A program made the translations under genes and the position numbers. Under the pieces are notes generated by a model. It made no database searches and had not been told where the DNA came from. It saw only the letters and a program-made list of their open reading frames with translations. Positions 23,670 through 36,252 of a DNA stretch of 64,000 nucleotides are shown in pieces; position 1 is the stretch's first letter; each line of letters starts with the position of its first letter. The stretch covers positions 186,379,741 to 186,443,740 of the forward strand of contig CM041465.1 in the NCBI GenBank assembly GCA_023213395.1, given 5' to 3'. Origin of the DNA: Cycas panzhihuaensis (lineage: Eukaryota; Cycadophyta).

Positions 23670-24220
23670 TGTTAGTGTAACAACAAGTCATACTAGCTAT
23701 TACTAATTATAAGATTTAGTGAGATACCTACTCTTATAAATCTTAATCACTTTTATAGGTGGCAACATGTATGAATAAATATAACTGGCAATAGTATCTC
23801 CTTATTTCTTCAAATTTAGTAGACTTATTCAACCTACATGTTCTAGAATATATATGCACAACATGCTTAAATAAATATCCACATAAATTTAATAATTAAC
23901 ATACCATTTGTTTGTAACTTTATCTCATATGGCTTTGAATCATTTGTATCTAACTTCAATCAACTTCTTCTTATCCTAAAATCTTCGACATATGTCACTA
24001 GCATAATTAGCTTTTAGCTTATCAAATTCTTCCTTAAACAAACTCCTATACTAGCTCATGCCAACTCTATAACTAGCTCTATAATTAGCTTAATTAACTT
24101 ATTAATTAGTCCATATAGACTTTAATATGCTTCAAAAGACCTTTTATAATATGGCTCTGATAAACTGCATTCACAAACCTCCATAGTATGTTTTATAACC
24201 TTTAGCTTTAATATCTCAAG

Positions 24221-24236
24221 TTGGGCTCTGACACCA
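24221..24236 (-). other. Primer binding site of element B
   Basis: Minus strand TGGTGTCAGAGCCCAA, a near match to the initiator-Met PBS, directly adjoining the 5' LTR. The interior 23693-24220 has no coding motif. Confidence 0.7.
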
Positions 24237-24762
24237 TATAAAAATTCAGAGTTTCACTCTAATTCCATATTGAAATGTACTCATAATACACAATGAAAGT
24301 ATATTAAACATATATAATGATTTAATCATATCATGAGAAATATACACAAATCATGCATTATAAGATCATCATATAAAGTAATAACATGAACATAAAGTAT
24401 AAACATAATCAGGCATATATGTACCATAAGAGAGATAATAAATTTATATATGAAAAACTCAGTGTGAAAAAAACCATGGAAAATATTTGGAGTTGGGAGC
24501 TCCTCTTTATGATATTAAATGATTAGATCTCTAATTCAATCTTCCTTTCTTAAGTTCTCAAGCAGTATATGTATATATTTATAGACATGTCACTCCATAA
24601 ATAACCTATAATATCTCTTGAGTATTTTTATTATCTAACAAGATATATACATGAATAATCGTGCATATCACATCTATCAACATTTTTGTGAGTGAGATTT
24701 TATGTGGGTCCACAATGATATATTAAACACTATATGTATAAAAATAATCATATATTCTAACA
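24237..24762 (-). repeat. 5' LTR of element B
   Basis: 526 bp, pairs with 8005-8513. The right end is TATTCTAACA. Confidence 0.75.
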
Positions 24763-26500
24763 ATCTGGCCACCACTTAGTATGTCCTATCCTCTAATTAA
24801 TAATTCATATGTATTACCTCTTAAATACCCCCATAAAATAATTCATCATTAATCCTTATACTTCTCATTTCTCTATCCTTGATGTGTGGCTATATGTAAC
24901 CTTTGTTATGCCCTCAATCCATCATTCTCTATAACCCCCAACCTCCCCTTAATAACTATATATATGTATCACTTCATATTCTCATTTATACTCTACAATA
25001 TTATTATCCCTTGTCCACACCAACATGCCATTATCTATTCTCTCTATCTTTTTTTTTTTCTATACTTACATAATGGTTGTTAACTTCCTTATCAAGCTCA
25101 CCTTGATTCCTACCATTAATCTACTATTCCTTAAACTCTTTATGTGTTTCATCCCTCATATTCATCCTTAATATGTATTGCTTTGATCCCTTATCATCCT
25201 TATTTTAGGGGTCATTGCCCACACCTCCTTACTATATTCCATTAGCTCATCATATTTATCCCTTAATTCCTTTATCTTATTATTTATTCCCTGTGTGCCT
25301 CTCTTACATAACTCATGCCCATCATAGATATGTATCATACTCCCTACATTATTGCTCTTATTCTCTTGCTCCTTATCCTCCAAACTTTCCTTGTTACTTA
25401 TCCTAAATCTATTCCACTCATTAATATCTCTCCTCTTCGCTCCCTCATCTATTTAAAAATATTTATAATTCATCCTCTCATATAACTAGGAGACCCTAAA
25501 TATACCTCTAAATTCATCCTTCTTATTTGCATTGACATTGTCTCCTTGTTCTAAAGTTAATCCTCCCTTTTAATGATAACTTCCCATTGATAAATTATAG
25601 AAACAAGATGCAGGACCTCAAACAAGTTAAAATCACAACACATTGGTCCTAGGATTATTCATGTATAGCATCTTATACAAAGGTCATCCACCAAAAAGTA
25701 CTACAATAAATAAGAAAAGGATATCTGGGTTGCTTCTAAAAGATGGCATAAAGGGGGAATAAATTCCTACGATATTTTGGCTTTAACAAGTCATGGATTA
25801 AAGACATATACTAACTCTCCCACACTCCATGGGTAAAGCTTCTCAAGAAAGGAGAGTTTCTTTGATCTTTAAGATTTATCATTAGCATGACAAAATAAAA
25901 TAACTTTGAAGGTGAAGTATCTTTTAAAGAATGAAAGGATTACAATTATCCTAAATTATCTTATAATATTTAATTATCATTTTGTGATTATGAAGTTCGA
26001 TCCAATAAAGCCTAAATATTTGGCTATAAATATGGAGTACCCATATTAAAAAATTTTATGACACTATTATTTTGAAAATGGATTAATTCTTGGAATTAGT
26101 GCTTTGATTATTGGTATTATGCCATTTCAGTTATGACATATTTTAAACTATTCATTCTTCTATATCCACTATTATTTTGTCACTTAGAAATAAGTTTATC
26201 TATTGATATTAACTATTTTAAAGTCAAGCTTCTATGTAATTATCTCTTACTGCTAAATGAGTATTTGGTCTCCCCCATAAAGAACCCTTAATTTAAATTT
26301 TTGGTACATATGTAGATATTTCCCAAGTATATGAGAAGTTGTTAGAAGTACCTTTTCTAAAAAGGTGATATCATAACATAATTATAATAAAAAAATTTAC
26401 TTAATCCTAATAAAAAGAGCATGAAAAAAACCCAATTGCAAGCCACTAGATATGTTATCTATAATAATATTATATAAATGACATACAAAAGTATCCTATT
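24763..26500. other. Unassigned flank; purine-rich on the minus strand to 25.6 kb
   Basis: 24763-25600 is T/C-rich on the plus strand. Its minus strand carries a 71-codon frame (25168-25383), Lys/Glu-rich with a likely coiled coil (INNKIKELRDKYDELMEYSK), which could be a gag relic but has no diagnostic motif. From 25.6 to 26.5 kb nothing is recognisable, though the position upstream of the gypsy integrase relic predicts degraded RNase H sequence. Confidence 0.3.
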
Positions 26501-26540
26501 AAGATTTATTATTAAAGAAGAGACATGACACTTTATCGAC

Positions 26541-27001
26541 ATGTGTTATACTCGTGTATGCAGAGGGAATTATATAAGAAAAATAATAGTAGATGAAATA
26601 AAATATAATGGATATGCATACCCTACCTTATTTATAGATTGTATTGGCTTTATGAAGAAGTATTTAAGTTCTCAAATATCCTTTCAATGGTATCATCAAC
26701 TAGTTACTTCTCTATATCCTTTGGATATAAACAAAATTCTTATATATTAGGGCATTGACTTCATAAATAAGATATAGCCACTTCTAGTGGCCAATATTGA
26801 TGGGTAATAATAATGATAAAATATTTTACAAATTAGGCAAATGCCATGTCTATTATCCCTATAGATATCTACATAGTAGTTATGTTCATCTTTAATCATA
26901 TTACGTGTTTCTTTGGAACCCCACAACTAATTATATATAATAGAGAATCTCACTTCATAAATAAATTAATATGAGAATTATTCCAAATATTAGAAGTTAA
27001 T
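26541..27001 (+). pseudogene. Ty3/gypsy integrase relic, 5' half
   Basis: An open stretch (26541-26750) carries the pattern of the integrase zinc-binding region and its downstream linker: IIVDEIKYNGYAYPTLF, then a position-conserved Asp and FMKKY, then a Pro and Ile-rich linker. The next bases read GIDFINKI at the start of the catalytic core, then KYFTN with the adjacent A-N-A, followed by an HV-Y-Y-P segment and FLWNPTT, all with stops. This order fits integrase of the Tat/Athila side of gypsy. It is cut at 27001, exactly where element B2 is inserted. Confidence 0.65.
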
Positions 27002-27406
27002 TATTAGAATATGAGATTTAATCATATGTAATATTTAATGCTAGTGGGATATGACAAATACATAATCACACATATTAAGATATTTGAGATGTATACATAT
27101 CCATGATTATATGCTATTGGATGATGTAAAGGCTCAAGCGATATGATAAGCTACTCATAAGGTGAATCTTAATATAAATATGTACACACACTACTTGAGA
27201 ACTTGATAAAGGTCTTAAACCTAGAGATGTGATTATTTTGATCATAAAGAAGAGCTCCCATCTCTACCTTTTCTAGTGGTTTTTTCCATATTAGGTTTTC
27301 CATGTATAAATTTATTGTCTCTATTATGGTATATACTCGATGTATTATTTACTTTATATTCATTTTAACTTCTTTATATCTATACTTAACTCATGAGATT
27401 ATCGGT

Positions 27407-27497
<91 letters not shown>

Positions 27498-27558
27498 TTT
27501 ATTATGTTATCCTCTACATTTTAAATATGGCATTAGAGTGTAATTATAAATTCTAACA
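27002..27558 (+). repeat. 5' LTR of element B2
   Basis: 557 bp, beginning TATTAGAATATGAG (terminal TG now TA) and ending AAATTCTAACA. It pairs with 50634-51108 and is longer by about 80 bp because of a TA microsatellite. A TATA-like TAATATAAATATG lies near 27169. Confidence 0.85.
27407..27490. repeat. (TA)n microsatellite in the 5' LTR of B2
   Basis: About 84 bp of alternating TA with one C interruption near 27437. The 3' LTR has only a short ATATATGCATAT at the same place, so the array grew after insertion. It creates a false Ile-Tyr repeat frame. Confidence 0.95.
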
Positions 27559-27575
27559 TGGTATTAGAGTCATGG
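27559..27575 (+). other. Primer binding site of element B2
   Basis: TGGTATTAGAGTCATGG directly follows the LTR end ...TTCTAACA. It is a degenerate initiator-Met type. Confidence 0.75.
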
Positions 27576-30318
27576 TTAGTAAAAGATCTTATGTAGCTGG
27601 AAGAAAACTTATATAAAGTTAATTGATAAGCCTGTAATAGAGCTAGTATAATAGCCAATTATGAGGTGATTTTGATGAGCTAGAAATCTGAATATATCAA
27701 AGTAATACCAACGATATGTCACTAAGACCTAAGGATCAAATGAAGATAAATGAGATAAATAAATCCACATATAGATGATAGACAAAGCCACATATAGGAG
27801 ATGAATCAAATAATAATGGTATATTGATATATTTAATTTCTTATAGATATCATTTATGCATGTTGGATCCATATATGCATAATATGTAGGTATATTTGAA
27901 GTTCATCCATAAGAGATTAATTAAGTAGCATTGATCACCCTATGAAAGCAATACAATAATGCAGTTATGAGTTCATAGTAAAGGCTTTTATGAGTATCTT
28001 ATATTGAGATTCATTTCCAGAATGAAGCTAATATCCCATCAATAAAATAGGAAATAAGTAGCAGGCCTATACAACATAATAAGTAGCATACTAACAAGTA
28101 TGAATAATAAAAGTTTAATAGGTATTTAAATAACAAATAAAAGGGTATGTGGTGCATGTTAATAAGAGTTTAGCATGGTCGTATGAGATGTGATAAAGGG
28201 CATATTTGTTAATGTGGACAAAGATATAAAAATTATATGTTTATAAGAATAATGGTGTGATATATTACAAATATAACTAGGGTTTGAAGTAATATTTATA
28301 GGGGCATGGTTACCTATATTATGATAAAACTTCAAACCCTAAGATGATGACATTATTATATGTCGTAAAAATTCAAAGGTTGTAGAGAATATTATGGCAG
28401 CATATAAAGTCAAATGTAATGATATTAATGAATGATAACATCATTATTTAAAGATATACTTTAGAAATTGAATAAATATGATTTTATTATGATATTATGT
28501 GCCTAAAGCCCCTTCAATCCATAAAGAGCCAAAGTGTGTGATGGAGATAAGGCAATACCTATAAAAACATTACAGTTATCCATAAGAGGATGGGTTATGG
28601 AAAAATATAGAATAAGTAAGAAGTTTATGTGAAAGCTAGTTGAAGCCATCTATAGAGAGGAGGAGGGCATACACAGTTGTAAATATCTCTATGGAGAGAA
28701 ATGTTATTGCCATGAAAGGATGAGTTGCTTGTATAAAGTTTGTGGAGACAATAATTGTCATCGAGTTATCACATGGAAGTATGGAGCAAACATAATCAGT
28801 GACAACTATCCATAGAGCATGTGTAAAGTAAGATGATCCAATCATGGAGATGTAGAGACACTTGAACACATAAGACACTCAACTTAGCCTGAAGGAGCAA
28901 TCGGATAAAGAGATATCAAATATAATAACAAAGGTCACCTAGTAGTTATAGAGAATAGAGACATGCCATGGATTAATATACTTAAATGACCAATAAATAG
29001 TTAGGATGATCATACACTAATTATGAAGATGTGTTGATTAATTTTAAATCGATTTGATGAAGATAATTCTACTTGGTTCACTCAAATATGTGAGATAAAA
29101 GGGTCAAATTTGATTTTATAATAAAAATTTGTATAGGATGAGTTTGATTTAATCAGATTGAATATTAATTTAAGGCTTGTGAAACCTCTAAGATAGTAGC
29201 AGGTGATCATATACATTGATTAATGTGATGAGGAGCTCTAGCAAATGGGGGCTAATTAATTTTTTTATATTTCATTTAGTTTTACTTAACATATTATTAC
29301 TATTTTAACTATAATTTTTCACTAGGATGACAAAATTAGGTGTTATCAATTATGTTGGAAAGAGAACTTCAAGACAGTCAAAATGAGTAGTTATAAGACA
29401 TACTATAGATAGTACAAGAAAGAAAAATTAAAGAGTAAAGTTGAAAAAAAGGCTCCTAAGCTTATAAAAGTTATATTTTATACCTTTTCTAGAAAAAATT
29501 TAGTATATTCTGATGTTTTCAAAGGCTTCCAATATGATTATAAAATTATTTTTGATATATGAAGAAAGAAAAAGAAAGTTTTATTTAAAAGTGAATAATT
29601 TATGGCTCATTTATGATATTTGAATGTTAAAAAATAGATTAAAAAAATATAAAGTGGGAAATATTTGATAAACTATTGATATAAGAGCTTATTAAAATGG
29701 TGGATATGAAAAATCCCTCTTAGAAAATCATATTTAGTTTAGTGGAACTATGTAACACTAATTAAATGAACATATCACTTGGTTACTAGAACTATTGTTT
29801 GATGAATGAATTATACCTATTTTAATGATGATGACACCACCTAATATTTGTTAAAAGGCCAACTTAGTTTATTTGTTTAATGTTAGAGAGATAAGGAGTT
29901 GATCGAGAATTCCACTTATTAACCAAATAAGGATGAATTCTCATATGATTATTTATTCAGATACTAAATTAGTTGTTGATGTTATCTAGCTAATATTTAG
30001 TTGTTGAAGTAGTCTAGCTAAAAGATTATGATGTTTATTTATGTTTATCAATGAGAAATATAACTAGCCATGTATAACAAGAGACATGGAAACGCATTAT
30101 TAATGTTACCTTATCACATCTAACTTGTCTTGGCCACGTAGTTTAGCTTATTTCTAAAGTTTGTTATTTTTAGATGATGATTTGTTATTGATAAAGTGAT
30201 TAATAGATGCTAAAAGGAAAGTTGTAGGAGTATGCAAATAAAGAAGCATACAAAGAAAGAAAAAAAAATGTTCATAAAATGTAAGTACAAGTTTCATAAG
30301 ATACTCTTGTACAACATA
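27576..30318. other. Interior of element B2, non-coding
   Basis: AT-rich with no domain in any frame. The leader shares short blocks (AGTTAATTGATAAG, AGAGCTAGT) with the minus-strand leader of element B next to 24236, supporting one family. The minus-strand frame at 28636-28878 is not gene-like. Confidence 0.45.
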
Positions 30319-30323
30319 CTTGA

Positions 30324-30967
30324 TGTTGAGAATACAAGGTCCCAAACCTTTTAACTGCCACCAAGATCTATTGCATTCTTACAACTAGTTATAGAAATTA
30401 AAACTTAAAATTACATGCAAGTTCTAAAATTAGAGATTATATAATAACATGAAAATGAAAGCCAAACATCACATATGCACCTAATATAACGTGGTAAAAC
30501 CCTAGCAGTATGCTAGGGAAACATCCATATAGGAAAGATATCGATCTTTATTGCTGTAGAATGGAGAAATAATACATCTCAGTTATAGAGTGCTCTCAGG
30601 AACAACAACCAGTCGTCGCCCACTTCACAGTACATTACATTACATACAACATAATAAGAAAAGCCCTAAAACGGGCTACATGAGAGGGACATCTAGGGCA
30701 TAAATCTCAACTGTAGAATCTAGGGTATTTGTATCAAACGACCCTAATTCTCTTTACATTTTACTATGCTTTACATGGCTAATTTTTCAGGTCGAGGGCT
30801 ATCACCCCCGAACCCCCACCTAGTGGAGGGCATTCTATATCCCCCACACCCCTCGGCCAAGGGAGGCCCCCGCCCCCCTTGGAAGCCACTAAGAAAGATT
30901 AGGGGGGAAACCGCGCCGAAAACATGCCAAAATTTTAGCCTAATAATTGTTGTCACAATATCCAACA
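30324..30967 (-). repeat. 3' LTR of copia F
   Basis: 644 bp, TGTTGAGAATACAAGG...ATATCCAACA on the plus strand. It contains a GC-rich block (about 30790-30915) with C-runs, in contrast to the AT-rich surroundings. Confidence 0.93.
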
Positions 30968-31014
30968 ATCTCCACCTTGACAACAGTTACCCGGTATCTT
31001 TCCTGGACCATTCA

Positions 31015-32514
31015 TCATCTTTTATGCAATCCAAGAGAAATTAAACACCATTTGAATTTCTCTAATGGTACTGGTTTTATGAATATATCAGTACAATTTT
31101 GATTGGTGTGAATCTTCTCAAGTGCCACTCCACCTGCTTCCACAACATGTCTAACAAAATGGTACTTAAGAACAATATGCTTTGTTCTACTGTGATAAGC
31201 TAGATTCTTGGCTAAGTAAATGGCACTTTGATTATCACAAAATACTTTTATATTTTCCTGTCTCCTTCTAAGCTCAACCAATAGACCCTATAACTAGATT
31301 ACTTCTTGACAAGCATGTGCTGCAGCAACATATTCAACTTCCATGGTTGACAGTGCAATTGTGCTCTACAATTTAGACATCCAACTAACTGGACCATTTA
31401 CAAGAGTAAAAACATAACCTGAAGTAGACCTTCTTTTGTCTAAATCTCCTATAAAGTCTAAATCGACATATCCACAAACCTGATTACCTGTACCTCCAAA
31501 GGTGATGCAGTAGTCACTCATGCCTCTTAAATACCGAAGCACCCATTTTACTGTAGCCCAATGTTCCTTTCCTAGATTTGCCATAAATCTGCTAACTACA
31601 CCAACTACATGTGAAATATCAGGTCTTATACATACCATGGTATACATCAAACTTCCTACTGCACTACCATAAGGTACATAAGACATATAAGCCTTTTCTT
31701 CTTCACTATTAGGAGTCATATTCGAAGAAAGCTTAAAGTAGGAAGCCAATGGGATACTCACTGGTTTCACATTTGCCATCCCAAACCTGGTTAGCACCTT
31801 CTCCATATATTTTTACTATGATAACCATAGCTTTCCATTTTTCCTATCTCTGTGTATCTCCATGCCTAAGATTTGTTTTGCAGCTCCTAGATCCTTCATA
31901 TCAAAAGTCCTAACCAATTGAGCATTTAGCTTATTGATTTCTTCCATGCTCTTGCTTGCAACCAACATGTCATCAACATATAATACCAAGATAATGAATA
32001 AGCCATTATCCATAAATTTAAAGTAAACACAATGATCATACTCACTTCTTTTAAAATTTTGGCTCTCCATGAAGGCATCAAACTTCTTGTACCACTGCCT
32101 GGGTAATTACTTCAGGCCATACAATGATTTCCTGAGCCTACAAATAAGTCTTTTCCTACCATCTTGTACAAACCCTTCTAGTTGATCCATATAGATCTCC
32201 TCATCTAAATCTCCATGTAGAAAAGTTGTTTTTACATCTAACTGCTCCAACTCCAAATAGAGAAAAGCTACCAATGCTAACAACACTCGAATTGAAACAA
32301 GTTTAACAACTGGAGAAAAGATCTCATGAAAGTCAATACCTGCTTTCTGTGTAAAACCTTTAGCCACCAGTCTTGCCCTGTATTTATCAACCTTTCCATC
32401 AACATCTATTTTCCTTTTGAAAACCCACCTGCAACCAATAGTCTTCCTACCATGTGTAAGTTCTACCAAGTCCCATGAATTATTTTTCTTCAAAGCATAT
32501 ATCTCTTCCTGCAT
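31015..32514 (-). pseudogene. Reverse transcriptase and RNase H of copia F
   Basis: One frame with four stops holds, in order: GRKTIGCRWVFKRK, YRARLVAKGFTQKAGIDF, LEQLDVKTTFLHGDLDEEIY, CRLRKSLYGLK, LYVDDMLVAS (RT catalytic Asp pair, near 31985), MKDLGAAKQILGMEI, KWVLRYLRG, and the RNase H blocks STSGYVFTLVNGPVSWMSKL, FCDNQSAIYLAKN and HSRTKHIVLKYHFVR. The frame ends at 31015, 37 bp before the PPT. These enzymes make the cDNA. The stops, for example after SLYGLK and WMSKL, make it inactive, but every catalytic motif I looked for is still readable. Confidence 0.9.
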
Positions 32515-32787
32515 AGCCCTTATCCACTTCTCACCATGGATATCATCTACTACTTCCTGATAACATGTGGGCTCACCATCATTAGAAACTAAAACAATAG
32601 AAATAGAAGGGTTGTACCTATCAGGTGGATGACTAACTCATGTAAATCTTCTAACTGTTGGCAGAGGAGTGTCCACATATTCCTATGAATTTGCTGTTGA
32701 TTCATCTTCAGAAAGATCTTCATACTATTCTGATTCCATAGATGGTTACATTTCAAACTTGACTTGTCGATGTTCAGCTTGTTTCTC

Positions 32788-33663
32788 TTATTTCATTTCA
32801 ACTTCTCCACTGTCTGATTTTATAAGAGGAGATTCATCAAATACGACATCTCTATTAATGGTGATTTTGTGGGCAGTAGGATCCCACAACCTGTATCCCT
32901 TCACACCATCCTTATCACCATAACCGACAAAGATATATCTCTTGGATTTTGGGTCTAACTTTGAACATTTACTTTTGTCAGTCCAGGCATAAGCATCATA
33001 AGCAAAAACTTTCAAATTTGAATAATCATATGGATGTCCAGTCTATACCTCTTTAGGAATCTTATAATCTATTGCAAGTGATGGTGACCTATTTACCAGA
33101 TAGCAAGTTGTTTGAACAGCTTCTGCCCATAAGCCCTGCTCTACTCCTGTATTACTTAGCATGCTTCTTGTTCTTTCCAAGAGTGTCCTATTCATATGCT
33201 CAGCAATATCATTTTGTTGTAGAGTATAGCTAGTGGTCTTGTATCTTTTGATCCCAACTACTCTATAATAATTCTTAAATTCCAAAGAGTTGAACTCACC
33301 TCCATTGTCAGTTCTTAAACATTTGATTGTATTACTAGTGTTGTTCTCAACTAGAGCCTTGAACTGCTTAAACACACTAAACACTTTAGATTTCCTTTTC
33401 AAAAAATAGACCCATACCTTCTTGGAGTAATCATCTATAAATGTGACAAAATATAATGATCCTCCACAAGATATTTAAGGGGTTGGTCCCCATATATCTG
33501 AATGTATGTAATCCAAAATAGCTTTACTAGTGTGACTGCCTGCTTTAAACCTGAGTCTACATTGTTTTCCAAAAACACAATGTTTACAGAAAGCCAAGTC
33601 TGAAAGCTGCAAGTTAGAAAGCAAGTTACGGTTTATTAGCACCTTAAGTCCTCTCTCACTCAT
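32788..33663 (-). pseudogene. Integrase of copia F
   Basis: Starts with the gag-pre-integrase part (HMSERGLKVL, FCKHCVFGKQCRLRF, with the HHCC-type zinc residues), then YIHSDIWGPTP, a stop, VTFIDDYSKKVWVYFLKRK and RTDNGGEF (catalytic Asp region), QQNDIAEHMNRTLLERTRSML (catalytic Glu), and after another stop a C-terminal part with YIFVGYGDKDGVKGYRLWDP. The frame upstream joins only after a one-base shift near 33.69-33.72 kb. Integrase inserts element cDNA. It is inactive here because of the stops. Confidence 0.88.
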
Positions 33664-34943
33664 GTGCCTAAGTCTCTGATGCCATAGCCGAAATTTGGAT
33701 CTTCTCTGATCCTTGACGCTGTAGCTACTTGGCTGACATCTGTACTTCCCACTAAAATGTAAAGATTTCCTTTCTTTAAGGCTTTCATAACAACCAAGGC
33801 ACCCTTTGACACCTTTAGGACTCCTTCATGACCTGTATGCTTGAAACCACCTAAATCTAATTCACCTAAGGAAATCATATTCTTTTTCAAATCAGGTACA
33901 TGTCCAACCTCAGTTAATGTTCTAACTACCCTATCGAACATCTTAATTCTGATGCTACCAATGCCCACTGTCTTATAAGAAACTTCATTTCCCATAAGCA
34001 CATCACCACCATCAAGAGGTTGGTATGATCAGAACCAACTCTTGTGTGGACACATGTGGTGTGAAGCACCTGAATCTAATAACCAGTCATGGTGATAATG
34101 AGAAACATTACAAGTGACCAAGACGTCATCATCCATACCTTGATTTGACTCCACTTGATTCGTCTCCTTGGTAGGATCTTCCTTTTTCTGGAACTCTTTC
34201 ATTTTGTAACAATCCTTCTTGAGGTGATCGATCTTATTACAGTGCCAACACTTGAGCTTACTCTTTTTTCTCTTTAACTTAGACCTCGATGTATCCCTGG
34301 AGTTTTGTCCTCTCTCAAACGTTCTACCCCTTACTGTCATGGCTTCTGGTGTGGAGGTTTCAAGACTAGACTTCCTACGCACTTCTTCCTTTAGTAAAGC
34401 ACTCACAACAGAATCATATTCTAATTCATATATAGTGCTAAAACTAATTGAGATGACAATATTATCCCAAGATTCAGGTACTGAGCATAACAAGGTAACA
34501 GCCTTGTCCCCATCCTCAATTTTAACATCGATACTAGTCAATTGACAAATAAGAGTATTGAAAATATTTAAATAGTTAGTAATTTTTGTACCTTACTTCA
34601 TCTGTAATGAGTACAACTACCTCTTCAGGTAGATTTGATTCGTTACTGATTTGGTCATATACAGACCTTCTAACTGAGTCCATAATCTTGTTGTTGTCTG
34701 CTCCTCTGAGATGTTAAACAAAACTTCATCTGCTAAGCACAATCGTATTGTGCTAAGTGCCTTCTTGTCTAAATCATCCCATTCATCATCATCCATCCCT
34801 GTGGGTTTCTTCGATTTGCCTGCAAGGGATTTGTACAAACCCTACTGTACAAGAATATCATATGCTTTTAGCTTCCACAACTTGAAGTTATTCTTGCCAT
34901 TGAATTTCTCCACCTCGAACTTTGCACCAGCTAGTTTCGCCAT
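33660..34943 (-). pseudogene. gag and protease of copia F
   Basis: The likely start ATG is at 34943 (MAKLAGAKFEVEKFNGKNNF), 56 bp downstream of the PBS. Stops at 34842, 34617 and 34029 interrupt a single frame. Gag shows the DEWDDLDKKALSTIRLCL and LWTQLEGLYM capsid helices and an intact knuckle CWHCNKIDHLKKDC (about 34206-34247). The protease follows as WLLDSGASHHMCPHKSWF, with the catalytic D-S-G-A, then the flap-like region and VPDLKKNMISLGELD. Gag forms the particle; the protease cuts the polyprotein. A frameshift near 33.7 kb separates it from integrase. Confidence 0.88.
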
Positions 34944-34998
34944 TTCGTGTAGAAAAGTCGATACCAAAACCTTCACAAACTCACTGCAAGAAAAAGAA

Positions 34999-35012
34999 TG
35001 GCTCTGATACCA
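34999..35012 (-). other. Primer binding site of copia F
   Basis: Minus strand TGGTATCAGAGCCA, the perfect plant initiator tRNA-Met site, two bases from the 5' LTR. Confidence 0.93.
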
Positions 35013-35014
35013 CT

Positions 35015-35660
35015 TGTTGAGAATACAAGATCCCAAACCTTTTAACCACCACCAAGATCTATTGCATCCTTATAACTAGTTACAAAAACTGAAACTTAAA
35101 ATTACATGTAAGTTCTAAAATCAGAGATTATACAATAACATGAAAATGAAAGCCAAATATCACATATGCACCTGATATAACGGGGTAAAATCCTAGTAGT
35201 ATGTTAGGGAAATATCCACACAGGAAAGGTATCGATTTTTATTACTGCAGAATGGAGAAGCAGTACATCTCAGTTACAGAGTGCTCTTAGGAACAATAAC
35301 CAGCCACCGACCTCTTCACAGTATATTACATTACATACAACATAATAAGAAAAGCCCTAAAACGGGTTACATGAGAGGGACATCTAGGGCATAAATCTCA
35401 ATCGTAGAATCTAGGGTATTTGTATCGAACAACCCTAATTCTCTTTACATTTTACTATGCTTTACATGGCTAATTTTTCAGGTCGGGGGCTATCGCCCCT
35501 GAACCCCCACCTAGCGGGGGGCATTCCACGTCCCCCCACACCCCCCGGCCAAGGGGGGCTCCCGTCTCCCTTGGAACCCCCCGAGAAAGATTAGGGGGGG
35601 AAACCGCACAGAAAACATACTAAAATTTTAACCTCATAATTGTTGTCACAATATCCAGCA
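35015..35660 (-). repeat. 5' LTR of copia F
   Basis: 646 bp, pairs with 30324-30967. It ends ATATCCAGCA on the plus strand and is followed by the duplicated CTTGA. Confidence 0.93.
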
Positions 35661-36224
35661 CTTGATTATATTGTTCTAGCTTATACATAAGAGGTGAGAT
35701 TATGTTTTAAAAGTTAATGAACCATGTATTTCCCGGCTACCAGGAATAGATATGGACAGGTTGACTCAGGTATGCTTCTCCCTTCTCACTTGTATTATTT
35801 CGTCAGAAAGGTTGACAGAAGTATTGCCTCTCTACATGACTACTTGCTTCATTTGCATGATGACTTTGCATTTTATTGCCTGTTCATACTGCCTGTCGTA
35901 TCGTGAGCCTATGATGACCTAGTGGGACCTACCTCTTTGCAAGGTAGATGTCTCCATGGTACTATACGACCTTTCGCGTTGTCTCTACACTGCCTTAGTC
36001 CCTTTTTGGTTCGTATAATCTATTCATACCTTGACCTTGAGCTTTTAACACCTCGTTCTGGGATTCTTTGCTCATTAATGCTTTGCTTACCTCTGTCCAG
36101 TGCTTTCTAGACTGTCTTAGCCACCTAGACAGAAGGGCCAGCCCCTCCTAGGCCTGCCAAATCATCTCCCAAAGCTCCTGGAACCCATAATTCTACCATT
36201 CTGGCTTTCTAGTCTCGCACTACT

Positions 36225-36252
36225 GTAAACTTAGCAGTACCGCGAAGTTTAC
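36225..36252. promoter_or_regulatory. LTR dyad motif (5' LTR, Tat copy 2)
   Basis: Perfect 8-bp inverted arms GTAAACTT and AAGTTTAC around AGCAGTACCGCG, 132 bp upstream of the TATA block. Variants lie in the 3' LTR (48005-48052) and, as a longer hairpin, in copy 1 (4313-4356). Confidence 0.5.

Larger units (their letters stand above)
8005..24762 (-). mobile_element. Non-coding LTR element B (LARD-like), carrying nested insertions
   Basis: Minus-strand element with LTRs 8005-8513 and 24237-24762. The PBS lies left of the right LTR (24221-24236) and a purine tract, AAGGATGAG on the minus strand, abuts the left LTR (8514-8522). Minus-strand LTR ends are TGTTAGAATAT and CTAAATTTTTACA (TA at the right copy). 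The interior outside the nested insertions is about 4.5 kb and shows no gag or pol motif, so the element probably relied on proteins from others. Flanks ATCCT (8000-8004) and ATCTG (24763-24767) agree at three of five positions only, so no clean duplication survives. It shares termini and leader style with element B2 (27002-51108). Confidence 0.7.
30324..35660 (-). mobile_element. Ty1/copia element F (Tork/Tnt1-like)
   Basis: A complete 5337-bp minus-strand element. LTRs 30324-30967 and 35015-35660; exact duplication CTTGA at 30319-30323 and 35661-35665. PBS TGGTATCAGAGCCA (minus, 34999-35012). PPT AAGGTGGAGAT (minus, 30968-30978). Gag, protease, integrase, RT and RNase H follow in copia order, nearly all in one frame, broken by about nine stops and one frameshift near 33.7 kb. 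The start of the two LTRs differs by eye at roughly one base in twelve, mostly transitions, so the insertion is moderately old. The lineage label is tentative, from the gag knuckle and RT motifs. Confidence 0.93.

Noticed and set aside
27302-27496. Frame encoding an Ile-Tyr repeat protein
   Set aside because: It is the translation of the TA microsatellite in the B2 LTR.
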